Source: Glandiceps talaboti (lineage: Eukaryota > Hemichordata > Enteropneusta > Spengelidae). Taken from it: a stretch of DNA of 64,000 nt. Shown here piece by piece: positions 11,701 to 24,506 of the stretch. The stretch's first letter is position 1; the number at the start of each line of letters is the position of its first letter. Location of the stretch: positions 7,742,598 through 7,806,597 of the forward strand of contig NC_135560.1 of NCBI RefSeq assembly GCF_964340395.1. Reading direction: 5' to 3'. The translations under genes were made by a program, and so were the position numbers. Under the pieces are notes generated by a model. That model ran no database searches and was not told where the DNA came from. It saw only the letters and a program-made list of their open reading frames with translations.

Positions 11701-14700
11701 ATGTCTGATGACTATCCAGGTATGTGACCCCTGACCTCTACATGACCCCTTACATGACCCCTACCAAATTAAGTTTAATGTGAATGTTTTTTTCTGTGTT
11801 GATGTTATTATGTCTTTTCTGGAAAGCAAAATACATTTATTCTTTCATTTGCTGACGTTACTTGCAACATGCAAGGATAACAGTCAGATTTTTTGTTGTG
11901 TATATATATATAGCTTTACTTATTTGAGTAAGGAAATTTCAGCTTAAACAAAAAGATTTTAATAATATTAATAATCTCAAAGTTGTTATGGAATGATTAC
12001 ATTCAAATATATGTGAAAAGTGTATGAAGTTGGAACAGAGATAACACATACTCTGTGAAGATTTTTTCGATATGTATAATTTCCGCAGAAATGATACTGG
12101 TTGTCTTCCAATTTCACCAATGTTAAAAAGATAAAATATTACATAAACACTGTCACTTACAAATTAGTAGAAATATCAACTTTTTGTACAGTAGAAATTA
12201 TTTACATTGTGTATATTGTTTGTAGGTATGCATAGATTTGTATCAAATATGTATTTGAATGAAAGAATCGCTATGAAACGTGATATTTATGTCAAGTCGG
12301 AGATATATATATTTTTTGGTAGATTTGCTTGTTATAGCATGAAAATGATGCTTCTGCTGCAGGGGTTTTATGTAAAATGAGGCGTACTACATGTATTATT
12401 ATTTTGTATGTATTTTTATTGGATTTCAGAGAATTTTGCACTTTCTGCATATTTTTCGTTTCAGATCATACAATGTTGTCTACCTCTGATAATCCCCACA
12501 ATCCAGAAATGAAGAATGAAAGGATACCATATATATTTACTCAAATTGCAGCAGGTTAGTTGAGAATGTACTCTAGATTGAGATATTGACGATAATACAT
12601 ATTCATTCATTCATTCATTTTATTGCCAATTTACAATTACATAATGACAGGAAATAAATAAACAAATTGGCAATTTGGAGTCCAAAAAATAGCTTTTCGC
12701 TAATCAAGTTTGGCTCCACCTCACAGTTCATATGCATCAAGAGCGATAAGAGCTACACAGAACTAGAAGAAAAATCATAATGGGCGAAAATATGAAAACG
12801 AGCTAAGAATGCAAGAATGTGTATTGTATTCATTTGTTTAAATTTTGTCAAGTAGGTACTCTTTAAAAGCTTTCCTGAAAAGATGTTTTGATGTGAGACA
12901 TTTCATTTCTGTTGGCAAACTGTTCCACAATTTTGTACCTGAATATATTTTCAACACCACTTCCCAACAACTACAGAGTGCTCACAGCTTGTACAGTTAT
13001 CATCCTGGCACAGACCTGCAACAGCACAACCATTTATACTTCTTGAACTCCATGAGAACACACAATCTATGCAGTCAACAAGCATGGAAGAATAAATCCC
13101 TCCCATGAAGGAAATGAAGGGTAGATGTGAAAATTTACAGAAGAATTTGATAACTACTTTTGGGGTGTGGTTTACTTGCGCATTTTCAACTCGTAAATTA
13201 CCATTAATTTTACATTCATATTACAAGCATGGTGTACAAGATATTAGAATAGTACTAAATGGGCTATCTTTTCATTGGGTCTGCCAAATTACATGTATCT
13301 TATTTGGCTGTGTATCTTATAGGGACTTGTTTTCTTTGAGAATACAGTATTACTTTGTATACATCCATGTGAATTCTTAATGTATTGACACCATCTTCAT
13401 TTATTTCTGTAGCTTGTTGGAAAAAATTAGACCTAAATTTACCTACAAGTGTATCAAATGATGAAAGCATGGAATCTCTAGACATAGAAGAAAACAACAG
13501 ACCTAATTATAACACAATGGAATCAATGGTAAGGAGGAAAATATTCAGACAATTTGAGAATAGTGTCTATGACCTCAACAATGTTCTTAGGCAAAATAAA
13601 AAAAACACACCACATTGTTTCCGATAACATGACTTCAGAAAATAGTGTAGGTAGGTCAGAATTTTATTTTCCTTTACCTTAATTTTTAAAAATTACTTCG
13701 ACCCCAAAATGAGGTACTCGTTGGTCACTATCCTTCTATGAGAGTTTGATGAGGAAGTAAAGTAAGTAAATGTTGACAATTATAAGTTAAGTAGACGAAC
13801 ACCTTAGTGCAGACTGTACTGTTATAGTCTAAAAAGACCTTGTTTCTCTCTGGAATACAATTTTTTGAAAAAAGTGACCACAATAAGACAAAGGTATGAA
13901 GATGTACACAGAAATAGAAGTAAATTGTTACCATTTTACCTTTGTGCATGAAAAAAAAATGTTTAGGGGTGAGGGGCTTAAACTAGGTTAGTCAGATTAT
14001 CGGAAACACACTGGTTTTTTTTTTTTTATTTGGCCTTATTGTTTAACTTACTATCAAAATATTTGATAACTTCTTGATTTTCAAATATTGCACTGGATAT
14101 TAAATGCTGATAAATATATGGGAGTACCATGAGTGCCATCACCAGCACTCTTGACTTACCTCACCCCCCTCGTAGTTTTGTGTGTTTTGAAATTCAGAAG
14201 ATGTATATACAGTTGATTGTCTGGCAAGTGAGACTAATGAAACATTCTACATAGTACCTCAAAGTGCAATCATTATGCACAGAACGTTTGCCACCTTGGT
14301 TTGATACTGAAAATAAAGTATACTTTACTACCAGACCAGAAAGACTAAAGAGTTTCAATTAGGCAGCAGGTTGATTTGTACATCTCACACAACACTTTTT
14401 GTGATACAGAAACAAAATATAGGCACTGATAACACACACATGAATTCCATTTTATCTGAAAACAGATAAACAGTTTTACATTTAATCTTCCTTGTTTCAT
14501 CTGACAGTGAAGTTGATTTGTGTTCACAGTGAGATAAAATGTATCATTCTATATGCTTGCATGTTATCACTATCTGTTTTGTTCTATATAATTTGTACAA
14601 AAACATTGAGTGAGATGTAAAAACCATTGCACACACTTGATAGTGAACTTTGACTCAGTTGAGTACACAACAAACAGTCCAGTTAACCAGTAGTCATCAT

Positions 14701-17700
14701 TGGCAGCTCATAATATGGTACTGTTGTTCAAATCTCATAAAAAAATTCTGTGCAAATGTTCAGAAATTCATGAGTATAAAGTTACAAAATATTATATTCC
14801 ATATATATTGCAGGAAAGTCATTACAGTGATTGTGCCGAGGAGTTTGAGGATTTAGATGATGCTGACGAGGAAGATTTTGAAGTAGAGGTAAGTTTTTGA
14901 TTTATGTCAAGTCAACAAATATGGGATCATGTTTGGCAGCCATTTTGGATTCTAAAATGAGTTACTTTGAAGATCATTTTAATGTCTTCCTCAAAAAGTT
15001 GAATGGCGAGTCATGATTGTTTCAGAATTTGAACTGAGAATAGGTTAGAGTTTTCTTGAAGAAAGTAACAGAAGAAGTTTAAGACTTTATTTTATCCGTT
15101 ATCATAAATGATTGACTCTTAGTAATTCAAAGCAAGTTGGTTGAAGATCTGTTTTAGAGCTGAAAACAATATAATTTCTGATATTTATATTTGACTGCAG
15201 GCATATGCCACAGAGGAGGAGGAAGAAGTACATACCAATTCAGTCTTAGCTGATGATTTAGACCAAGTAAAAGTTAGATTTGGTGAAGAGGCTGTCAATA
15301 CAAGGTGAGTACTCTACTGATTCATGTTAGTGCCTCACTCGCACAAGTGCCCAGTCCTTTTGTTATAGCAATCTTTGTTTTTAGTAAATATTCAAGTCAA
15401 CTATATCTATACATATCTATATATGTATATTCAAAAATTTTCTATTTTATTAATCAAATTTATTAAATAAACGTTCGGAATAAATCTTTAAGTCCCAACA
15501 TGAAAATAGATATATCTTGACCAACTTCCACTGTGGCACCCATATCATGTGAAATGGAATTTTTGAACTTTGAATTTGGAATTTTATAGATCTATACCGT
15601 TAGTCGACTGATGATCGCAACAGTGTGAAAGACCGTGTAACGGCTCCTGAGTATTTTGCTTGATAGTGCACTACTAATCCATATATATATCTTGAATAAA
15701 AACGACAAGGTGGAGACACTCGCCTTACTTCAAATACCAATATGGGCTGGTAATCTGTAAGATATGACATTCATGCCACACTATCAGCTACCACTCACTA
15801 GTTTAGAAGCCGAATAGGGCTGAACAACATGACGTATCTTCAAGTCTAATGGGCAGGAGGCCTGGAAAAGCAACTTACACAAAACTGTTCATCTTATTTT
15901 TTCAGGACATTTGGTGCTATTGATGATATTGATGTAGAATTGAACCTTGATGTGTCTTTCATTGATGTAAGTTACCCTCTCTAGTGTATTTGTAGCCCAA
16001 ACAGGCAACCTTGAAAAGGGCTACTTTGTTGGGTCCGGTCCCTGTGTCAGTCCGTCTGTCTGTCGGTCCATAGCCTGGATGTCAACATGATCTCTAACTA
16101 AACCACCTGCTAGTGTAAATTGTAAAGATACCGTATAGGAACTAGACTAGTCTGGACCAAGATGCATACATCTGTCAGGCCATTTTATTTGCAGCTGCAA
16201 TATCACTGACAAATACAACTAAATTGAACCAAATTTGCAGAAGTAGTCATATTATCAATATTTGCTTTGCTTCACATCTAATTGTCATAAAAAAAATAGA
16301 ATTTGCCATGTAACTCAAAAAATGTATTAAATACAATTTTTAATAAAGAGCTTACCTCACATTATCAACTGTACGTTTTCTTGTCAGGTTGTGACCTTTA
16401 ACCTTGACCTTGAGGTTCAAGGACATATAGCAAATATGTGTAAAAAAATGACACTTTCTCCCATAAATTCATTTACTCTTAACATGTCTGTCACTTGATT
16501 ACATGACTTCAGAACCTATATAAGTAATATTTCATGTCAAAGATTTTTAGATTTCTTGAATGTATATTTTGTTTATATTTTTGATTTATTTAGATCCAAA
16601 AGTCCAAAAGTTTGTGTACAGTCTGCTAAGAAAATGAAATTCAAGACATTGGTCTGCGTTGAATATAATTGCATAAATTTGCCTTCTCTTGAAAATCTCT
16701 ACTACTGACAAATTGTCTGTAGTCATTCTCATTGTTGTGAGTGAAAGTACTCATCCCACAAATGACCCTTTTCAGTTTATCTGGTCACTGCTATCACTCT
16801 CTGCATGTTTTAGCAACAGAGTTTCCCCGCAGGCAATTCAGTGACTTTTGTGGTAATCTGTCAACTATTGAATAGTTTCAACAGTTTTACATTTGTTATA
16901 TGACATATAGTTTTAATGTTTGTTTTATGAAAAATGACACGTTGATAAGTATTGGTTTTACCTAGCCCATTCTGTTACAAGACAAGTCTCATGACAGAAT
17001 TATCAGAAAGATCTCTTGCAAACACAGAAAGGTTATGAAACGGCCTAGACTTAACCAAAAAAAAGGCTGATTTGTGATGAGATAGAAAGAGAGAGGGAGA
17101 GAGTGAAAAGTATTTTGTGCATCTGTTCAGTGACATAGACGTAAATAGACCTCAATGTTAAAGTGGCCAAAACAATTTATCATGGCTTCCTACTTGAAAA
17201 ATCAATGTGAAACAACATTGACAAAGTCTATGTTTTGAAACTCAATACATTACAAAAGCTAAAAAATGTGTGAAAAGTTTGTTATTGTATGTACAATAAC
17301 AAATTTTACACATTTATTAATCTGTTGCATGTTATTGAGTTATAACAAGGACTTAGCATATGTTGTTTCACATTGATTTTTCAAGAAGGAAGCCATGATA
17401 AAATTGTTTTATAAATTAAAAATCCAAAATAAATATCCAATCCTCATCCTTATGGCCACTTTAACATGCCTGTATAGAAAGTTGAATCAACAACCAGACA
17501 ACTTAGGTACACTTTGTAACATTGTTAAAGATTGAATTGTTGATATGTTTTATTTGGATAATATTTAGCGTAAAATATATGAATTCCATCAATATTTTTG
17601 GTCTTGTTGTCTTTATCAAGTCAATTTCATTTCCCAATAGAAAAAAATGAATTATTAGTTTGATTGTAGATACATGTACGTAATTATTTTTTTTATTTCA

Positions 17701-20700
17701 TCTGCAGGAAGAGATTGCAAAAGCATGGAAGGTGAACAGAACTGAGCCAATAGTAGTGCGCTTACATTGTTCCCTGTCTAGGTATTTAGATGCAACAGGT
17801 AGGAAGTCATCAGTTTAATAACACTTTGTATTTATAGTATAATATGCTCTCTATTTTATTGAAATTAATAGCGTGTAAATTGTATGCAAATGAATGTAAA
17901 ATTGTGTTTAATTTATAACATTATGCAAAATATCAATTAAGTAATCAATCAAATTTTGGAGCGCCAATCTCTAGAGAAATGTTCTGTTCAGTAGCGCTGA
18001 ATGACTAAAGCACACCGTAGGCTTTGGTGAACAATAAGTCTTCAGTATTGTTTTGAAACAATCCAGGCTGGAGGCTTGACGAATGTCAATTGGCAAAGAT
18101 TTCCATAGTTTGGGGGCGACATATGTGAATGAGTGACCTCTATGTAAATTTATATGTGTACATATATACAACTGCTGACAACAGACCATGGATGAATGGA
18201 ACCTGTTTAATACAAACAGGGAAAGTAAACAACTGTATTGGATTGATAACACTTGGCTCGGCATGTTGGAACTGCAGAGACTTGTATTACATTTCATGGT
18301 TGATAAGAACAATTTTATGGCCTCTTTATGTGTACATGAAATGCCAGGGGAACTGGAAATTTGTTTGTGAAGTGAACTACTATGTAAAGAGGCCATACTA
18401 CTGTTCTTATCATACCATGGTGTGTAATACAAGTCTCTGTACTTCCAACATGGTGTGCTAAGTGTTATTAATCCAATTCGGTTGTTTGCTTTCTCTGTTT
18501 GTTACAGGTTCCGTTCTTCCACAGTCTGATGGTTGTATATATAAATTATGTATATATGTACTCTATAACAACAAAATTCAAATACATTTATATTTTTCGT
18601 AAATACACACAGAACCAAAAGTTGAGGTTTTCCAACCATCAAATAAAGAAAAGTTTGGACTTGGTGCTCAACTCAGGAAGTAAGTATAAATATTATGATT
18701 AATGTAGTCTAGATAAGAATTTATTTAGCCAACGATAACTTTATATTCATTTTCAAAACTACTTCTTACTATATTGCACTACCAAGACATGAAGCTGTGA
18801 AAATCTCCTCTTAAATTTAAATTGAATGAAACAGTTCATTCAGTCTGTGTCTGCCACAAAATAGTTTGAGATATTTTTTTTATAGAATTTCTATGAAAAG
18901 ATTAAGTAAATGAAGCGAAAGGATTGTCCATCATTGTTTTTGCCAAACATACAAAACATGTATATGGACATGTATAAGAACTGAACGTTTTGTTTGATAT
19001 TTATAAAAAAAACTAAATCCCTACAAAATGACTGTGTAAGATATCAATGCTAACAAACAATACTCAAATTTACGTTTTGTAAGGTACCGCTCTGTTTTGA
19101 CATGAGTTTGGGTTTTATACACATACTTGGGTTTACTGTTTAGCGTGACTTCCTGGTGTGTTTTTTTTTCAGGATTTTGGAACAATTTCTGTCAACTCAT
19201 TGGAAAGAACTCAGCAATGACAATGTCCAAGCCAGACACATTATCTTGAGTAATGATTTACACTCAGAATCATCCAATAGTTCATCACCACCTTGTAAGA
19301 AATTGAACACAGGAGGGCAGGCTTGCACTCGCAGGTAAGTTTACACTCAGAATCATCCAATAGTTCATCACCATCCTGTATGAAATTGAACACAGGAGGG
19401 CAGGCTTGCACTCTTAGGTAAGTTTACAACCAGAAAAGAGTACTCTTAGACTATAGTTCATTACCACCCTGAATTGAAGAAAGAATACTTGGTGTGATTG
19501 TAGTTAACTGCTGTACACTGTTGTTTTTCTTTCTCTACAGTGTCTCTGTGGATGAGTCAATGATAGCTAAAGTTACTGAGATGGGATTCAGTTCAGATGT
19601 TGCACACAGAGCTCTCATTGTCACAAGAAGTAATATCGATGAGGCAGTTAATTTATTACTTAATCAACCTGAAAGGTAATATTTTATTAAAATGACATGA
19701 TAGTAATTAGAGCAAAGATGTTGCTAGGGCAACACACAATAAATGGTTGGTGTACTCTGAGTAATGAAACACCAGATGATGAATGGGGAATACATGTAGA
19801 ATAAAAACTGCTGAGTTGAAACGTGTATTGACACTATGACAGAACCCCATGACGCATGGGTGCAAGTGTGGCATACGCAGGGTATTTGCATGAGTGCTTG
19901 CAGTGTTCTCTGGGGTCGTACTTTCACAAGCATGCGAGTGAAAATACAGCAGAAAGCACCGCAAGCACAAGTGTAAATACCCCTGAGTACACCACACTGG
20001 AACTCAAGTGGGGTGGGGTTCTGTTACTATTACATATGTTTATCCGAAACAACAATTTCTGAAAAAAATGACATTATGCAACCACACGCTTATGTGTAGA
20101 ATCATGTCCTCATTTGCATACAAGTATGCAATAATGTTTGCGGTATTGAACTGAAGTGAAAATACCACTAGTATGTGCATCACCAGTGCAAGTAATACTA
20201 GGTTTTTCGAGGTGTTTTTCTCTTTCAAAAACATTTTAAGAAATACCTAATGGATGAAGGAATCCTACCATTTCATCCTCAGGCTATCATTGTAAACGGC
20301 CATCTTGGAATTACCCAGAATGCATTGCACAAGTAAAGTTCTCTCAACTGAAAGACTTTTCAGAAATCATTGAAAAATTTTCTGTTGAGATTGTTTTAAC
20401 TTCAGCATCTGTAGTCTGATTTTGTAACTATCTAAACCATCTTGGAGTAATCACGAGCTGAATAAGAACTATTCATCTATGTGAAATACTGAATTTTCAT
20501 TAGGTGTTTATTTTCACTCTTTTCAGTGTTATGTTTCCTCAAATGAAAGTCGAATACCTCTGACAACACTTTTTACACATAATGACAATGCACGTCTATA
20601 CCATGTAAACATCCAAAAAGGATTATCAACATACAGGCGTAACACCGGTGGCATCCTTTAGGTCTCACCCGTGTTCAGGCGAGCATGATCCATGAGATTG

Positions 20701-23700
20701 GCAATATTGATGCTGGGGAGGGCACATTTAAAACTGTCTATCGTCTTTGATTGTTGTACCAGTAACGTTTCTTTTTTTCCTTCTGTTTGACAGCGTTATA
20801 GATGTCCAAATACCCCAAGATAATAATGCAAATAAAAAACCCAAATCTAAGTTATTTTCCCGGCAGAAGTCAGTACCATCAAGTTCTAGCAGTAATATGT
20901 TTATAGACCCTAACTTTGGGGTTTCAGATGAGATACACTTAATGCCTTCTTTAACACAGGTGAGTTGAAAGGTTTCAATTCTCATTACCATAATTTTACT
21001 CCCTAGTTGAGTAGTAAAAGTAATGCGATTTATTGGTTGACACAATGATCGTGCGGTGCTTTGCATGCTACACATGCATTACTATAGGTGCACCAACAGA
21101 TGTGTGACAACAACTGAAAATCAAGTTGGAATACCGGTAAATACATTCTTTTAGTTGAATGAATGAAAAATTAATGCATCAGGTTTTTGGTATTTACAAC
21201 CAATGTTTAATCCTGTATTGTTACAATTACAGAATGGTAAAAATGCCAAAAATGTGCCAACGCTGGACTATGGTTTCCTGGTTCAGGTTATGCTGTACAT
21301 ACGAAATAGGATACCAACGCTAAATGAATATTGTGTTGTCTGTGATGAACCGCATGTGTTCCAAAATGGTGCTATGCTCAAGGTACGTACTACATGTAAC
21401 ATTATCATTTTGAGATGTGAACAACTTGACATGTACAATACTGAACAATACTGTACAATACAATACATTACATTACATTACATTACACATTACATTACAT
21501 TACATTACATTACTAGTATCACAGGTGTATGATTATTAGTAGGCCTCATTGGAGAATTCTGAAACATACACACAAACATAGCAACCAAGACAACATGCAT
21601 AGCAACTGTTTAACCAAAGTATTTTGATCAAAAACACAAAATCTAGGTACACTAAAAATGAACATTCGATATTCATATACAATATTAAGAAATGCTTCAG
21701 ACACAAAGAATATGTCCCAGAAAATATACATTCCAAAACAATTGCTTAAATCCATAGCAACCATAATAATGTTCCTAGCAACTGCCACTGTCCTCGGAAA
21801 AAAACACATTTCAAATCATTACTGAAACCATGAAAAAGGACAGAGCAACTGCAAACTGAGATATAACTTCTCAAATAACAATAACATAGAATTAATTAAT
21901 TTGGTAGTCAAATGGAACCGTAATGTCATTGGTGCAATTTTTTTGTGTCAAAATTCAGCCTGCTGTTTGTGCAAGAGAACTGTGTGTCTTTGCCTTCCAA
22001 AATTTGGGTGTGATGCAAGATGCAGCTGAGGATATAGCAACTGGGGCTGAAGTGGTTGATTTATTGGTAGCTATAGCAAGCTCAGCTGTACGGTCACCGA
22101 GGAGAGATTTGATCTTTGACCCCTATCCAATGATAGTTGATCCACAGAACCCAAGAGAATTTGCTTTTAACCCAAAGGTGAGCTATATCATTTGAAGATT
22201 AACCAATATTTCTAGATTAGGCAAAATAAGAAAAAGTTTGTGATCCTAGGTGCCGACATTGTCAAACTGTGTGAATATAGAACCACACTGGATGTTGTGG
22301 TTTAGTACTGTCTTTCTGTTGGCAAATACCACGAGTGGTTAATAAAATTATATCGCATTCTTTGACTGTTCTATTTATCCTTCATCAGATGTTGAACATT
22401 TAGATGTTATTCTCCAATATTTTTCTTTGTTCAGCCAAGGAAAATACGAGTGACCTAAGGGGTCTTGGTAACTATGAGTCGATAGACGAGTAGTGACAAC
22501 CCTTAGGTCACAAATATTTTCCAGCTGAATGAAGAAAAATATTGGAGAATAACATAATTATACCAGTGCCAGTAATATCAAAGAAAAATCGGGGAAAGTA
22601 ATGTCAATTTTGAACATTTTGACTCATATTTCAAACACAGCAGAATCAGTACCATAGACATGTGTTGTCATGACATAGACACACGTTGTCATGTCATGAG
22701 TATATATTCCATATTTTCTATTCTAGATGGCTCATGCATGGTATAATTTGTTTTGTTTAATTTTTTTCTCAGAAAAAGAATTTTAACAGAGTGACCAAGG
22801 CCTTAGATAGCTTTATCTCAGTCAGGGAAATGACACAGATTGCTAGCTCTATGGAGATGAAGAAGAGAATGGACAAAGAAGATTGTATGGCATATCCACT
22901 ATTCCAGTGGTAAGTACAAATGTAACACTAAACTCATTTAGATTACCCCTCCTACCAGTAGTACTAGTACTGAGTGAACAGTATGTATTGTGACTCTAAA
23001 AACTTATCTTAGTTTCAGCAAATGATTTCACCAAAATCAATCAGTGTGAAAATGGAATTATTTTCACAGGCGAATTCTGACTAACCACAGGTGATAAATA
23101 CAGATTTATTTGAAATCAGTACATTTCTCCACAAAAGTGACTTGGTTATAAGTACACAGAATATAGACAACATTCAGAGAGTAAGAAAATGATGATATCA
23201 CCTGTTACTATCTAACAAAACATTTTTTGTAAAATGTCCCAGTTGCAGCTAGCTAGTGCACGGCTTTAAACCGGTGTACATACCATGGTAAACTCTCACG
23301 TTCATTCATTTCCCTAAATGTTGATGATATCTTACTTAGGCCTTAAAAAATTTGTTTGGTTCCGCGGTTACCCAACCCCCACCTAGTTTTTCACTGCCAA
23401 CCCTAAACTTTTTTTACATTTTCGAGAAAAAATAATAAAATTGTGAAAAAATTTTGAAGTCTCGCCAGAAATAGTGGACACGGAAACTGACATCAACTTA
23501 ATAAGTGACAATATGGAAAACAACGGAAAACATAACTACCTGAACTAAACACTCACACATGATTTTTTTTTTAAATAAAATAAAAAGTCTACCTACCCCA
23601 CCTATTCTAAAATTGAGTGTAATCGGAACCACACAATATTTTTAAGGCCTGTGTCATGATCATATCCAAAAATGTAAATATCCAAAATCCAAATATAATG

Positions 23701-24462
23701 TTCAAAATTGTGTGAAAACCGTACTTAACTTTTTCAGATGTTTATTTCACTGAAATTTATTGATTTTATGTTTATTACAGGATTATATCTAGTAACAGGT
23801 CACATATAGTCAAACTTCCAGATGCTAGGGTAAGTAGACGGCACTAAAATAAGTAGACATGGATGTAGTCAGCCTACCATCCAGTCATGTGGGGATTTGT
23901 CTTCATTCAGCCAAGGAAAATATGAGTAACCTAAGGGGCCTTGTCACTATGAGTTGTGAGACGAGTAGTAACAAAGCCCTTAAGTCACAATTATATTCCA
24001 GCTGAATGAAAAAAAATATTGGAGAATACTATGATTATTACTCCTCAAGCATAATTTATGAAAAATTGGGGAAAAATAATCATGGTAACTTTAAATGCTT
24101 TGAGTATCTCAGAACCAGCTACGAAGACCTGTGTTGGCATGATGGGTATAAATTCCCATATTTTTTGCTTGAACACGTTCAATTTGGTTTGCGTGTTGTT
24201 ATAATATGTTATGTGTCTTCACAGCAAATCAAGTTTATGCACACACCCCACCAGTTTCTGCTGTGCAGTAGTCCTCCCGCCAAAGAAGCTGCATTTAGAA
24301 GTGCAAAGAAGGAACAAGGAAGTGTTTTTGCATTCCAGTAAGTGACAAAAAATGTGTTTTATTCTGAAATTGTGAGATTGACAAGTAAATAGATTGATGG
24401 AAATCAGACAGGCAGGTAGGTAGAGAGACAGACAGACAGACAAATTGACAGACAGACAAGCG

Positions 24463-24506
<44 letters not shown>

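Noticed and set aside
19340-19422. Second copy of the PARP exon end as an alternative cassette exon
   Set aside because: With acceptor TTTACACTCAG it would join in a phase that meets TAG within a few codons; not a useful coding exon.
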